64,000 nucleotides of DNA from Rhodospirillaceae bacterium (GCA_002722055.1 PBKD01000014.1:483230-547229), one strand, 5' to 3'. Counted from the first letter of the stretch, positions 52,291 through 62,372 are shown. A program made the numbers and translations. The notes: a model not told the origin generated them from the letters alone.

Positions 52291-53357
52291 TATGTTTTCC
52301 TAATTTTAGATATTCTACTCTGAAGAAAGTGACTAACTGTCCTAGCTGTATAATCAACCATTGGAACTATCTTTGCATAATTAATATGAGAAGGTCCAAT
52401 TACTCCTACAGCCCCAATAATTTGTCCCTTGCTATTCATATAGGGAGAAATAATTGCCGAACAACCAGTATTAGTAAAAAGGTCATTTTCTGATCCTAAA
52501 TAAATTCTTACACCTTCTGCTTTTTTTGCCATATTAAGTAATTTAATTAAACCCTTTTTTTTCTCTAAAGCATCGAAAAGTTCTTTAATTTTTTCAAGTT
52601 TTTCAATCTCTTGAACATCATCAAGAAGTTTAGAGTGACCACGAACAATAAGTTTTTCTTTTTCTTGAATCCCAGTCCATACAGCTATCCCTTCTTTTAC
52701 AAAACTACTAGACAAAGAGTCTAACTCTATATCCAGAAGTTTCTTTTCTTTTTCAATTTCTTTAGTAATTTCATTAAATTTCATTCCCACTAACTGTCTA
52801 TTTAAATAATTAGAGGCTTCATTCAATACTGAAATAGTCCAACCCTGAGGTGTTTCTATAATCCTGTTCTCAACCAGCCCATCGTCTGTAACTAAAATCA
52901 CCAGAACTCTGTCAGGCGATAGACCTATAAACTCTATATGCTTAAAAGGTACATCAGTTTTAGGGGCAAAAACTAAACCTGCACAATTAGATAAACCGGA
53001 TAAACTCTCGATTGCATCAGACAAAATATCATCTATTCGATTACCTGATCCAGCAGCAATTGAGTCAATTTTATTTCTATCATCTTTAGAAACATCACCA
53101 ATTTCAAGCAAACCATCAAGAAAAAACTTAAGACCTTTAGTAGTTGGAACGCGGCCTGAAGAAATATGAGGAGAATATAGAAGCCCATTGTCAACTAATT
53201 CAGCCATTACAGTTCTTATTGTTGAGGGTGATAGGTTTATATTTAACCTTTCTGCCAAAGAAACTGAGCCTACAGGATCTCCGGTCTCAATATAGGCCTC
53301 AACTAAGTTCTTAAAAATCTCTAAATTTCTTACGCTAAGTTCCTGAATATTTGACAA
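52290..53357 (-). CDS. hrcA: heat-inducible transcription repressor HrcA
   Basis: Repressor that normally binds CIRCE elements and is titrated by GroEL. The N-terminal winged helix is seen as EAYIETGDPVGSVSLAERLN and LSPSTIRTVMAELVDNGLL, with the GAF-like domain after it. The ORF extends to a TTG at 53393, but a TATAAT -10 element overlaps those extra codons. A TTG at 53357 with a GAGG ribosome-binding site 9 nt upstream gives the usual start (MSNIQELSVRNLEIF) and 355 residues, so it is preferred. It is coupled to grpE. Confidence 0.93.
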   Translation of the reverse strand: MSNIQELSVRNLEIFKNLVEAYIETGDPVGSVSLAERLNINLSPSTIRTVMAELVDNGLLYSPHISSGRVPTTKGLKFFLDGLLEIGDVSKDDRNKIDSIAAGSGNRIDDILSDAIESLSGLSNCAGLVFAPKTDVPFKHIEFIGLSPDRVLVILVTDDGLVENRIIETPQGWTISVLNEASNYLNRQLVGMKFNEITKEIEKEKKLLDIELDSLSSSFVKEGIAVWTGIQEKEKLIVRGHSKLLDDVQEIEKLEKIKELFDALEKKKGLIKLLNMAKKAEGVRIYLGSENDLFTNTGCSAIISPYMNSKGQIIGAVGVIGPSHINYAKIVPMVDYTARTVSHFLQSRISKIRKT

Positions 53358-53384
53358 TAGGTTTTCCTCTTCCCAAATTAACTC

Positions 53385-53390
53385 ATTATA
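53385..53390 (-). promoter_or_regulatory. -10 element (TATAAT) of the hrcA-grpE promoter
   Basis: Perfect TATAAT on the minus strand preceded by TTG, 28 bp upstream of the preferred hrcA start. No clear -35 at 16-18 nt. No CIRCE (TTAGCACTC-N9-GAGTGCTAA) was seen. Confidence 0.45.
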
Positions 53391-53400
53391 CAATTAGACC

Positions 53401-53428
53401 TTGAAAGAATGCTCGTCAATCTTATGAT
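53401..53428 (+). promoter_or_regulatory. sigma-70-like promoter of rph-rdgB-hemW
   Basis: TTGAAA (53401-53406), 16-nt spacer, TATGAT (53423-53428), about 53 bp before the rph start. The -35 preceded by C also resembles an RpoH CTTGAAA box. Confidence 0.5.
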
Positions 53429-53480
53429 ATGTACTGAAATTACATAAAATCATAATTTGTATATAAAGCTAGGATTTTTA

Positions 53481-54221
53481 ATGTTAACTAAGAATAATTT
53501 AATTTCTAGACCTTCAGGTAGAAAATTTGATGAATTAAGGAAAATTTATCTTAAAAAAAATACTTTAAAACATGCCGAAGGTTCTTGTTTAATTAAATTT
53601 GGTAATACGCATGTGATCTGTTCAGCTACAATAGAAGAGAGAGTGCCGCCTTGGTTAAGAAATTCAGGAAAAGGTTGGGTCACCGCTGAATACGGCATGT
53701 TACCCAGATCAACTAACTCTAGAGTAAATAGAGAATCAGTAAGAGGGAAACAAAGCGGGAGAACACAAGAAATTCAGAGATTAATCGGAAGATCCTTGCG
53801 GTCAGTTGTTAATCTTAAAAAATTAGGAGAAAGACAAATCATAATTGATTGTGATGTAATTCAAGCTGACGGGGGCACGAGGACTGCCGCAATAACTGGA
53901 TCTTTTGTCGCGCTTCACGAATCAATCAATTGGCTAATTAAAAAAAATAAGATATTGGAGACACCGATTGAAAACCAAGTTGCAGCAGTATCATGTGGGA
54001 TGTATCGAGGAGTCCCAGTTCTTGACCTTGATTATAAAGAAGACTCTGAAGCTGAAGTTGATGGAAATTTTGTATTAACTTCAAATAAAAAAATTATAGA
54101 AATTCAAAGTACTGCTGAAACTAAGCCTTTATCTGAAAAAGATTTTTTAAGTTTATTCACTCTAGCTAAAAAAGGTATTAGTGAATTAATTTTAAAACAA
54201 ACTGAAATTCTAAGCAAATAA
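53481..54221 (+). CDS. rph: ribonuclease PH
   Basis: Phosphorolytic 3'-5' exoribonuclease that trims tRNA 3' ends. The start used is the ATG at 53481 ([15 protein letters not shown]), preceded by CTAGGA; the ORF begins 24 bp earlier without a ribosome-binding site. Typical segments are [46 protein letters not shown] and [17 protein letters not shown]. The 246-residue length is normal. It is divergent from hrcA and followed one base later by rdgB. Confidence 0.96.
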   Translation: MLTKNNLISRPSGRKFDELRKIYLKKNTLKHAEGSCLIKFGNTHVICSATIEERVPPWLRNSGKGWVTAEYGMLPRSTNSRVNRESVRGKQSGRTQEIQRLIGRSLRSVVNLKKLGERQIIIDCDVIQADGGTRTAAITGSFVALHESINWLIKKNKILETPIENQVAAVSCGMYRGVPVLDLDYKEDSEAEVDGNFVLTSNKKIIEIQSTAETKPLSEKDFLSLFTLAKKGISELILKQTEILSK

Positions 54222-54222
54222 A

Positions 54223-54816
54223 ATGAAAAAAAAATTAATAAACAAAATTGTAATTGCCAGTAATAACAAAGACAAAGTTCAAGAGATTAAGAGATATTTT
54301 AATAAAATAAATATAGAGTTGATCCCATCATATAAACTCAGTATACCTGAGCCTAAAGAGACTGAAAAAACCTTTAAAGGTAATGCTTTTTTAAAGGCTT
54401 CTTATACTGCAAAATTAACTAATTTGACTTCTCTTGGGGATGATTCTGGTTTAGTAATACCCTCTCTAAATGGAAAACCTGGAATATTCTCAGCAAGATG
54501 GGGAGGGCCAAAAAAAGATTTCAATCTAGCTATGAAAAAAGTTAACAAGAAACTTAAAGGTAAAAGTAAATTTGCCTGGTTTGTTTGTAGTATAGCAATA
54601 GTTTCTCCAAACAATATGAGCAAAATTTTTGAGGGTAGAATTTATGGAAATCTAACTTGGCCCCCAAAAGGGGAGCATGGATTTGGTTATGATCCTATAT
54701 TTATTCCATTAGGTTATGAAAAAACTTTTGGAGAAATGAAAAAAGAAATTAAGGAAAAAATAAGTCATAGATCCATAGCATTTAATCAGTTTTTTAAAAA
54801 TATAAATTTGTTCTAA
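54223..54816 (+). CDS. rdgB: XTP/dITP diphosphohydrolase (RdgB/HAM1)
   Basis: House-cleaning pyrophosphatase for non-canonical purine nucleotides. The 197-residue protein begins with the strand-loop IVIASNNKDKVQEI and carries ETEKTFKGNAFLKA, LGDDSGLVIPSLNGKPGIFS and the substrate loop GEHGFGYDPIFIP. It lies one base after rph and one base before hemW, the standard alphaproteobacterial rph-rdgB-hemW trio. Confidence 0.95.
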   Translation: MKKKLINKIVIASNNKDKVQEIKRYFNKINIELIPSYKLSIPEPKETEKTFKGNAFLKASYTAKLTNLTSLGDDSGLVIPSLNGKPGIFSARWGGPKKDFNLAMKKVNKKLKGKSKFAWFVCSIAIVSPNNMSKIFEGRIYGNLTWPPKGEHGFGYDPIFIPLGYEKTFGEMKKEIKEKISHRSIAFNQFFKNINLF

Positions 54817-54817
54817 A

Positions 54818-55990
54818 TTGAAATCACTAGGAATTTATATTCATTGGCCTTGGTGCAAAACTATATGTCCGTATTGTGATTTTAATGTAAAAAAATTTGA
54901 AGAAATCGATACGGATACTTGGCTAAAAGCATACATTAAAGAAATAAAAAATATCTCTTTATTTACTAATTTAAAGGAAGTAAAAAGTATATATTTTGGC
55001 GGAGGAACTCCTTCTCTTATAAGTGCAGAATTTATTGAAAAAGTTATCAATTTTATTAGTAATAATTTCTCTATTTCCTCAAGCGTAGAAATTACAATTG
55101 AAGCAAATCCTTCCTCAACAAAATATAATAATTTATATAACTTCAAGTTAGCTGGTGTGAATCGAATTTCTCTTGGTGTGCAATCTTTTAATAATAGGGA
55201 TTTAAAATTCCTGGGAAGAGACCATGACTCTTATCAAGCTAAAAAAGCAATTAAACATATTAATACATTATTCAATAAAGCAAATTTTGATATTATTTAT
55301 GGTATACCTGATCAAAAAATTTCTACATTTAAAAAAGAATTGAATGAGATATTTAATTTTGCTCAATCACTTGGACACTTATCTATCTATCAGTTAACTA
55401 TTGAACCAAGAACTCCTTTTTATAAACTATTAAAATCTGGAAAATTAAATCTACCTTCAGAAGAAAAATTAAGTGATATGTACTTTATGATTCAAGAAAT
55501 ATCAGAAAGATATAAATTACCACAATATGAAATTTCTAATCACTCAACTTTTGGACATGAAAGTATTCATAATCTTGGTTATTGGCGATATAATCAATAT
55601 TTAGGAATTGGTCCTGGAGCTCATAGCAGAGTTTCAAAAAACTCAAACAGAATGTCGTTAATTCAAATAAAATCTCCAAAGGAGTGGCTAAATGCTGTGA
55701 TAAAAGACACAAATGGTATCGCAAATAAAGAAATACTATCTAAAAATGAAGCTGCCATGGAAGTTCTAATAACCGGACTAAGATTAAAAGAATTTTTACC
55801 AAATGATAGGTTTAATCAATTTTCGAAATTAAAGCTTGAAGAAATAATAGAAAAACCTCTTATTAAAGGGCTTATAGAAGAAGGTTTGATCGAAAGTAAA
55901 AAATCTAAAATAAGGACAACATCAAAAGGCAAGGCTGTACTAAATAGTATATTATACAGATTCGATAAGGTAATTAATTCAAATTATTAA
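54818..55990 (+). CDS. hemW: heme chaperone HemW (radical SAM, coproporphyrinogen III oxidase-like)
   Basis: Radical-SAM heme-delivery protein related to HemN. The 4Fe-4S motif is CKTICPYC (Cys13, 17, 20), followed by FGGGTPSLI, VNRISLGVQSF and a C-terminal HemN_C domain. The length of 390 fits HemW. The extra N-terminal cysteine of true HemN is absent. It starts at a TTG (54818) one base after the rdgB stop. It converges on the LppC-like gene with a 17-bp overlap. Confidence 0.93.
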   Translation: MKSLGIYIHWPWCKTICPYCDFNVKKFEEIDTDTWLKAYIKEIKNISLFTNLKEVKSIYFGGGTPSLISAEFIEKVINFISNNFSISSSVEITIEANPSSTKYNNLYNFKLAGVNRISLGVQSFNNRDLKFLGRDHDSYQAKKAIKHINTLFNKANFDIIYGIPDQKISTFKKELNEIFNFAQSLGHLSIYQLTIEPRTPFYKLLKSGKLNLPSEEKLSDMYFMIQEISERYKLPQYEISNHSTFGHESIHNLGYWRYNQYLGIGPGAHSRVSKNSNRMSLIQIKSPKEWLNAVIKDTNGIANKEILSKNEAAMEVLITGLRLKEFLPNDRFNQFSKLKLEEIIEKPLIKGLIEEGLIESKKSKIRTTSKGKAVLNSILYRFDKVINSNY

Positions 55991-57629
55991 ATGTCTCGGG
56001 TGAAGGATCTATTATTTTAAACCCTTTTTTATTTATTTCTAGAACTGCTAAACCTCTTTCAGCTAAGCCTTCTTGATTAAACCTAAATAAACCATCAACC
56101 CCAGTAAAGCCTGATGAATTATTTAAAATAGACATATTGATTAACTTTTCATTTCCATTTCTTGATAAAACTACTGCTAAAGCGGTGGCATCATAACTTA
56201 AACTAGCTAGTCTGTGAGGATCTTTTTCATAAATTTCTCTATATTTTTGCCTAAAACTCTTACCAACTTCCGGAGATGGACCAGCAAACCAGCCCCCAAC
56301 CAACGCTGGCTCCAAACCAATACCAGGTTCATCCCAAAGACCTGTTCCAAGAATTTTTATAGTTCTAGGATCTACATCATAAAAAGCTAGTAGCGGAGCA
56401 ATCGATCTTAATCTTGCGCCCCCTTCAGGTATCAATATAGCTTCAAAATTCACTTCACCCATTGTCTCTTTTTCTTCAAGACGTTCAAGAGCTTTTAATG
56501 CAACAGGATCACCCTGAACTAATAATTTTTCTCTGTTTTCTATTAAAAGTTTTTTTCTATCCTCATAATCTGTTATTTTTTTTATAACATCTCTATAATC
56601 ACCTTGTTTGATATCGTATTCTTCAATTTTATTTAGTCTACCTCCATACATTGGAATATAAGTTTCTATTGCATTAATTATTTTTTTACCATACGCACTT
56701 TCAGGAACAACTGCGGCATAATTTTCTATTCCCTGAGAACTTGCAAAACTTATAATTCTTTCTATTTGCTGTTCTGGAGAAAAACCTAGTAAATAAATAT
56801 TTTTTCCGGATATAGAACTATCATTCGAAAATGCAATTACGGTAATATTTGCTGACTCAACAATGGGAGAAATAGCTTTTACTGAGTTACTAAAAACCGG
56901 ACCTAATACCATTTCTGCTCCATTAGAGATTAAATCATTAATTGCCTCAATTGAACCTTTTGGTGTTCCTTGAGTATCTCTTGGTAATAGTTCAAAATTT
57001 TCATCCGACAAATCAAAAATTGCCATTGTTGCAGCATTCAGCATCGCTGATCCTAATTCTGAATTAGAACCAGAAAGAGGCAATAATAAACCTACTTTTA
57101 TTTTACTTGATAATATTTCAGGAATTGATTTAAGAATAGCTTCATCTTTTGGAGTTGATATATTTTTTTCCTTATTACTTTCATTCGTAATGTTATTTCC
57201 ATTTTTTATTATTGAGGATTTATCTTGAGATATATTTTGATCCGTTTTTTTAATATTTTTTTGAGATATAGAATCCTTATTAGTTTTTACATTATTTTCT
57301 ATATTTAAAAATCTATTTGAAAAATCTTTATCACTTATAGAATTACTTTTAAAAGTTTTAGTGATTCTTTGTTTGTTAGTTTTTTCTGCATCTTTAGTCA
57401 GTCCTAAATTTTCTATATTTTTTTTATTTATTGATTTAATATTTACTTCATTAGATGAATTTTTAAGAACTTGCGGTTTAGGGTTTTGATTAATATTGTT
57501 AGTTGATATATTTTCTAACTGTTTTTCAGCACATGCGCTTAAAAAGATTAACATAAGTAAAATTACGTAATAAAATGTTTTTTTTGAAATAAAGAAAGTT
57601 TTAAAAACTAATGCTCTCAAGAAAATCAC
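55974..57629 (-). CDS. LppC-family lipoprotein (penicillin-binding protein activator, LpoA-like)
   Basis: 551-residue predicted outer-membrane lipoprotein. A signal peptide ends in a perfect lipobox LSAC (about Cys33). A low-complexity Asn/Lys/Ser linker follows (about 35-170), then a type 1 periplasmic-binding fold (from about 175, IKVGLLLPLSGSNSELG). In known homologues this domain activates peptidoglycan synthases. Its 5' end overlaps the divergent rsmI start by up to 19 bp; a TTG at 57620 is an alternative start. The lppC-rsmI divergent pair is conserved in proteobacteria. Confidence 0.88.
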   Translation of the reverse strand: MIFLRALVFKTFFISKKTFYYVILLMLIFLSACAEKQLENISTNNINQNPKPQVLKNSSNEVNIKSINKKNIENLGLTKDAEKTNKQRITKTFKSNSISDKDFSNRFLNIENNVKTNKDSISQKNIKKTDQNISQDKSSIIKNGNNITNESNKEKNISTPKDEAILKSIPEILSSKIKVGLLLPLSGSNSELGSAMLNAATMAIFDLSDENFELLPRDTQGTPKGSIEAINDLISNGAEMVLGPVFSNSVKAISPIVESANITVIAFSNDSSISGKNIYLLGFSPEQQIERIISFASSQGIENYAAVVPESAYGKKIINAIETYIPMYGGRLNKIEEYDIKQGDYRDVIKKITDYEDRKKLLIENREKLLVQGDPVALKALERLEEKETMGEVNFEAILIPEGGARLRSIAPLLAFYDVDPRTIKILGTGLWDEPGIGLEPALVGGWFAGPSPEVGKSFRQKYREIYEKDPHRLASLSYDATALAVVLSRNGNEKLINMSILNNSSGFTGVDGLFRFNQEGLAERGLAVLEINKKGFKIIDPSPETFNNLN

Positions 57630-58528
57630 CCACTATAAATAATTATAATACTTATAAGAATAACAACCCAGACGAAACAAGTAAATTAGAAGCTGGTCTT
57701 TATATTACCTCAACTCCCATAGGAAATTTGAAAGACTTTACAATAAGGGGAATAGAGACACTACATCATGTAGATATTATTGCTTGTGAAGACACTAGAA
57801 GAAGTAGAAAGCTACTTAATTTCTATAATATAAAAAATAAATTAATTTCGTTTCATGAGCATAATGAAAAAAAAGTTTTACCTAAACTAATATCAATTTT
57901 ACTTAATGGGAAATCTATAGCATTGATATCAGACTCTGGAACACCACTAATTAATGATCCAGGATTTAAATTAGTGTCTGAGTGTTTAAAAAAAGAAATA
58001 CCAGTAAATCCTATTCCAGGTGCATGTTCTATTATTACGGCCTTATCCGTTTCAGGAATGCCAACTAATAAGTTTTTTTTTCTAGGTTTTTTCCCCACCA
58101 AATTAAATGAAAAGAAAAGATTAATTTCATTAATTAATACCATAGAATGTAGCATAGTTTTTTTTGAGACACCTAAAAGACTAATTAAGACATTGAGTTT
58201 CTTTAAAAATTTTTTACCAGATAGAGATATATCTGTCTGTAAAGAATTAACAAAGCTTCATCAAAAAATATATATTGATAAGATTTCAAATATTTTATCT
58301 TATGATGAACTTAAAAAACCCAAAGGTGAATATGTACTGATTTTAGGCCCAAAACCAAATGATGATCTCGATATACGCGATGTAGACACTATGTTATTTG
58401 AAGCACTAAAGTTGATGAAAGTTTCTGAGGCAGTTGCGCAAGTATCTATATTAACAGGAGCAAAAAAGAAGAACCTTTACGATAAAGCTCTTAAATTAAA
58501 AAAGATTGCTAAAGATAAAAAAAATTAA
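57611..58528 (+). CDS. rsmI: 16S rRNA (cytidine1402-2'-O)-methyltransferase RsmI
   Basis: SAM-dependent tetrapyrrole-methylase-fold enzyme acting on C1402. The 305-residue protein has GLYITSTPIGNLKDFTIRG (about 30-48), ACEDTRRSRKLL, SDSGTPLINDPGFKL and FFETPKRLIKTL. The N-terminal 28 residues are a low-complexity Asn-rich extension with no alternative start inside. The usual yraN gene does not follow; a BON-domain gene is next, 71 bp downstream. Confidence 0.95.
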   Translation: MLSRKSPTINNYNTYKNNNPDETSKLEAGLYITSTPIGNLKDFTIRGIETLHHVDIIACEDTRRSRKLLNFYNIKNKLISFHEHNEKKVLPKLISILLNGKSIALISDSGTPLINDPGFKLVSECLKKEIPVNPIPGACSIITALSVSGMPTNKFFFLGFFPTKLNEKKRLISLINTIECSIVFFETPKRLIKTLSFFKNFLPDRDISVCKELTKLHQKIYIDKISNILSYDELKKPKGEYVLILGPKPNDDLDIRDVDTMLFEALKLMKVSEAVAQVSILTGAKKKNLYDKALKLKKIAKDKKN

Positions 58529-58599
58529 TCTTGAATATTTTTTATTTGAATAATTATGTTATGGTGTAGTATCAATTTTTCTTAGCAAGGAGACTTAAA

Positions 58600-59208
58600 T
58601 TGCACGGCATTTTCTCAACAAATAAATTAACTTTATATTTTTGCCTCCTGTTACTTAGTATCGTTAGTGGGGGTTGTGCTCAAGCAATATTAACAGCTGG
58701 CGCTACTACTGGAGTAGCAATAGCTCAAGAAAGAACATTGGGCGATGTTATAGATGATACTGCAATTATTGTAAGTATAAAAGATAAACTTTTTTCTCTC
58801 AGTGATGATGTTTTTCTTAGAGTAAGCATAAAGTCCTCAGAAGGAAGAGTTCTTTTAACTGGAAATGTAGCCAAGACTGAGCATAGGATTGAAGCCTCAA
58901 AAATAGCTTGGAATACTAAGGGAGTTAAAGAAGTATATAACGAAATTAATGTAAGAGATAGATCAAATATAAAAAATTACTTTAAGGACATTTTAATATC
59001 AAATGAATTAAGACTAAGAATATTAAAAGAGAAAGATATCTCTGCATTAAACTATAATATAGAAACAGTAAATCAAGTTGTCTACATAATGGGAATAGCT
59101 AACAATAATAATGAGTTGTCTTTAGTAATGGATCAAGCACGGAATATAAGAGGTGTTGAAAAGGTTTTAAGTTTTGTCATTCTAAAAGATGACGAAAGAA
59201 GAAAATAG
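58600..59208 (+). CDS. BON-domain lipoprotein (OsmY/DolP-like)
   Basis: 202-residue periplasmic protein with two BON domains (about 55-115 and 125-195) after a signal peptide ending near SGGC (about Cys27). The -3 position is Ser rather than Leu, so lipidation is likely but not certain. Typical BON segments are DTAIIVSIKDKL, VLLTGNV and VYIMGIANNNNEL. The start is a TTG at 58600 with a strong AAGGAGA ribosome-binding site. Homologues (DolP) maintain outer-membrane integrity. It lies between rsmI and gshB. Confidence 0.88.
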   Translation: MHGIFSTNKLTLYFCLLLLSIVSGGCAQAILTAGATTGVAIAQERTLGDVIDDTAIIVSIKDKLFSLSDDVFLRVSIKSSEGRVLLTGNVAKTEHRIEASKIAWNTKGVKEVYNEINVRDRSNIKNYFKDILISNELRLRILKEKDISALNYNIETVNQVVYIMGIANNNNELSLVMDQARNIRGVEKVLSFVILKDDERRK

Positions 59209-59249
59209 TATTTGAGAGCTTAATAATTAAAAAATCAGGGAATTTTTTG

Positions 59250-60206
59250 ATGGAATGTGTTGTTGCAATTCAGATGGACCATATATCTTCTATTGATATT
59301 AAAACTGACTCTACATACATCTTGGCGCTTGAGGGACAAAGAAGAGGTCATACAATTCTTCATTATGAAGTAAAAGATCTATTTTTAGAAAATAATGTAT
59401 TATATGCAAATACCCAAAAATTAATTTTAAGAAAAAATGAAAAAAATTTCTATGAACTTTTACCAGTTAAGAAAACTAAACTTAAAGATGTGGATATAAT
59501 TTTAATGAGACAAGATCCTCCATTTAATATGAATTATATAACTGCAACTCATTTGTTAGAAAAATTAGAACCAAATGTATTTATTCTTAATAATCCAAGT
59601 AGTGTAAGAAACTCTCCAGAAAAATTATTAGTAACGAAGTTTAATAAATTAATGCCACCAACATTGATTTCTTCCGATGAAAAAGAAATATCAAATTTTA
59701 GAAAAAAATATAAAGATATAGTTATTAAACCATTATTTGGTAACGGTGGTGAAAGTATAATTAGGGTAAAAAATAATGATCAAAATTTTTCTTCTATAAT
59801 TGAAATTTTAAAAAAAATGTATGAAGAGCCATTAATGATTCAACAGTTTATAAAAGAAGTAACTAAAGGTGATAAAAGAATAATCCTGCTAGATGGCGAA
59901 ATTCTTGGAGCTATAAACAGGATTCCAGCTAAAGGTGAGATAAGAGCAAATATGCATGTTGGGGCTAGACCAGTAAAAACTAAATTATCTAAAGAAGAAG
60001 TAGAAATTTGTAATGTAATAGGGCCTGAATTAAAGAAAAAAAAGCTCTTTTTGGTTGGAATTGATGTAATTGGTGGGAAATATCTAACAGAAATAAATGT
60101 AACTTCTCCCACTGGATTGCAAGAAATAAATAAATATGAAAAAAAACGATGCGAAATTGATATTTGGAATTACATAGAAAAAGCCATTAAATATGAGAAA
60201 AATTAA
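59250..60206 (+). CDS. gshB: glutathione synthetase
   Basis: ATP-grasp ligase that joins gamma-glutamylcysteine and glycine. The 318-residue protein has VVAIQMDHISSIDIKTDSTY at the start, LMRQDPPFNMNY (about 90-101), the ATP-grasp VIKPLFGNGGESI and the metal-binding region IDVIGGKYLTEINVTSPTG. The ATG at 59250 is preferred over a TTG one codon upstream. It sits in the rsmI...gshB order typical of alphaproteobacteria. Confidence 0.95.
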   Translation: MECVVAIQMDHISSIDIKTDSTYILALEGQRRGHTILHYEVKDLFLENNVLYANTQKLILRKNEKNFYELLPVKKTKLKDVDIILMRQDPPFNMNYITATHLLEKLEPNVFILNNPSSVRNSPEKLLVTKFNKLMPPTLISSDEKEISNFRKKYKDIVIKPLFGNGGESIIRVKNNDQNFSSIIEILKKMYEEPLMIQQFIKEVTKGDKRIILLDGEILGAINRIPAKGEIRANMHVGARPVKTKLSKEEVEICNVIGPELKKKKLFLVGIDVIGGKYLTEINVTSPTGLQEINKYEKKRCEIDIWNYIEKAIKYEKN

Positions 60207-60282
60207 AAAATTTACTATTTATTAACAATTTACTTAAATTTGTTAAATTTTTGCAATTACTTAAAAATCATACCTAACTAAT

Positions 60283-60310
60283 CTTGCAGGTAGAAATATC
60301 AACACTATAT
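60283..60310 (+). promoter_or_regulatory. RpoH (sigma-32)-type heat-shock promoter of dnaK
   Basis: CTTGCA (60283-60288), 16-nt spacer, CTATAT (60305-60310). This fits the alphaproteobacterial RpoH pattern CTTG-N(16-18)-CYTAT. It lies about 60 bp before dnaK, with an AGGAG ribosome-binding site just before the ATG. Confidence 0.6.
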
Positions 60311-60369
60311 ACACCAATGTAGATGCTTTAAGTCCAAAGCATTAAACTTGGGATACAGGAGATATCATT

Positions 60370-62307
60370 ATGAGTAGGGTTATAGGTATAGACTTAGGAA
60401 CAACTAATTCCTGTGTCGCTATTATGGAGGGAAACGAACCAAAAGTAATTGAAAATATTGAGGGTGGTAGAACAACACCTTCCATGGTTGCTTTTTCGGA
60501 AGATAAAGAGAAACTTGTTGGTCAAAGCGCCAAAAGGCAAGCTGTAACAAACCCGGAAGCCACACTTTTTGCTATAAAACGTCTCATCGGTAGAACTTTC
60601 GATGACCCTATGACAAAAAAAGATATAGATATGGTTCCGTACTCCATTATCAAATCGGATAGCGGTGATGCATGGGTGGAGGCAAGAGGCGAAAAATATT
60701 CACCAAGTCAAATATCCGCTTTTATTCTTCAAAAAATGAAAGAGACCGCAGAAAGTTATTTAGGCGAGTCAGTGGAAAAAGCAGTAATTACTGTTCCCGC
60801 TTATTTTAATGATGCGCAAAGACAGGCAACAAAAGATGCCGGTAAAATTGCAGGACTTGAAGTTTTAAGAATAATTAATGAACCTACCGCTGCTTCCCTA
60901 GCCTATGGCCTTGATAAAAAAGATGGAAAAACAATTGCTGTATATGATTTGGGAGGTGGAACATTTGATGTATCAGTTCTAGAAATTGGTGATGGTGTTT
61001 TTGAAGTTAAGTCAACTAATGGTGATACATTTTTAGGTGGAGAAGATTTTGATATATCTCTTCTCAACTATCTTGCTAGTGAGTTTAAAAAAGAAAATGG
61101 AATTGATCTAAGAAAAGATAAGCTTGCTTTACAAAGATTAAAAGAATCTGCTGAAAAAGCTAAGATTGAACTTTCAAGCTCTATGCAAACAGAAATAAAT
61201 CTTCCATTTATAACTGCTGATAAAACTGGACCTAAACATTTAACTATGAAACTAACAAGAGCTAAACTCGAAGCTTTAGTTGAAGATTTAATTAATCGTA
61301 CAATTATACCCTGTGAAAAAGCTCTAAAAGATGCTGGCCTCACTGCGGGTGAAGTTGATGAAGTTGTGCTAGTTGGTGGTATGACAAGAATGCCTAAGGT
61401 TGTTGAAAGGGTAAAGAATTTTTTTGGAAGAGAACCTCATAAAGGTGTTAACCCGGATGAAGTTGTAGCCATGGGTGCGGCTATCCAGGCAGGTGTGTTG
61501 CAAGGTGACGTAAAGGATGTATTGCTATTAGATGTAACACCTTTATCTCTTGGAATAGAAACACTAGGGGGGGTATTTACAAGACTTATAGATAGAAATA
61601 CAACAATACCAACTAGAAAGTCACAAGTTTTTTCTACAGCAGACGATAACCAATCTGCAGTAACTATCCGGGTTCATCAAGGTGAAAGAGAAATGGCCGC
61701 AGACAATAAAATTCTTGGTCAATTCGATCTCGTTGGAATTCCCCCCGCTCCAAGAGGAATGCCACAAATTGAAGTTACTTTTGATATTGATGCTAATGGT
61801 ATAGTCAATGTTTCTGCTAAAGATAAAGGTACAGGTAAAGAACAACAAATAAAAATTCAAGCATCTGGTGGCCTAAGCGATGATGAAATAGAGAAAATGG
61901 TTAAAGAGGCAGAAGCTAACAAAAGCCAGGATGAAGCTAAAAAAGAAAAAGTTGAAGCTAAAAACCAAGCTGAAGGTTTGATTCATAGTACTGAGCAAAA
62001 CCTTAAAGACCATGGAGATAAAATTTCAGAAGAAGAAAAAAATGTAATAGAAACAGCAGTTGAAGATTTGAAAGTAGCTAAGGAATCAGATGATATTGAT
62101 GACATTAAATCAAAAACGGAAGCTCTGGTTCAAGCCTCAATGAAGTTAGGCGAAGCTATTTACAAAGCTCAGGCTGAGCAGAATTCAGCAACTCAACCAG
62201 GTTCAGATCAAACTTTTGATGAAACAAGCTCTAATGATACCTCTAATCAAAATGAAGATGTGGTTGATGCTGACTTTGAAGAAGTAGATGATGATAAAAA
62301 AGATTAA
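60370..62307 (+). CDS. dnaK: molecular chaperone DnaK (Hsp70)
   Basis: ATP-dependent chaperone. The 645-residue protein has the ATPase signature [13 protein letters not shown] (5-17), [35 protein letters not shown] and [13 protein letters not shown]. The [14 protein letters not shown] linker leads to the substrate-binding domain. The C terminus is acidic and low-complexity, ending EEVDDDKKD. It is followed by dnaJ after 65 bp, and grpE/hrcA are separate. Confidence 0.98.
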   Translation: MSRVIGIDLGTTNSCVAIMEGNEPKVIENIEGGRTTPSMVAFSEDKEKLVGQSAKRQAVTNPEATLFAIKRLIGRTFDDPMTKKDIDMVPYSIIKSDSGDAWVEARGEKYSPSQISAFILQKMKETAESYLGESVEKAVITVPAYFNDAQRQATKDAGKIAGLEVLRIINEPTAASLAYGLDKKDGKTIAVYDLGGGTFDVSVLEIGDGVFEVKSTNGDTFLGGEDFDISLLNYLASEFKKENGIDLRKDKLALQRLKESAEKAKIELSSSMQTEINLPFITADKTGPKHLTMKLTRAKLEALVEDLINRTIIPCEKALKDAGLTAGEVDEVVLVGGMTRMPKVVERVKNFFGREPHKGVNPDEVVAMGAAIQAGVLQGDVKDVLLLDVTPLSLGIETLGGVFTRLIDRNTTIPTRKSQVFSTADDNQSAVTIRVHQGEREMAADNKILGQFDLVGIPPAPRGMPQIEVTFDIDANGIVNVSAKDKGTGKEQQIKIQASGGLSDDEIEKMVKEAEANKSQDEAKKEKVEAKNQAEGLIHSTEQNLKDHGDKISEEEKNVIETAVEDLKVAKESDDIDDIKSKTEALVQASMKLGEAIYKAQAEQNSATQPGSDQTFDETSSNDTSNQNEDVVDADFEEVDDDKKD

Positions 62308-62322
62308 AATTTGATCTTTTTT
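62296..62322 (+). terminator. weak hairpin between dnaK and dnaJ
   Basis: AAAAAAGAT (62296-62304) and ATCTTTTTT (62314-62322) form a 9-bp stem with one G:C pair and a 9-nt loop across the dnaK stop. It could act as a partial terminator or processing site lowering dnaJ relative to dnaK. Confidence 0.3.
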
Positions 62323-62372
62323 GTGTTAGCTTTATCAATATTCTAAAACTTAAATAACTGGAAAATAATTTC

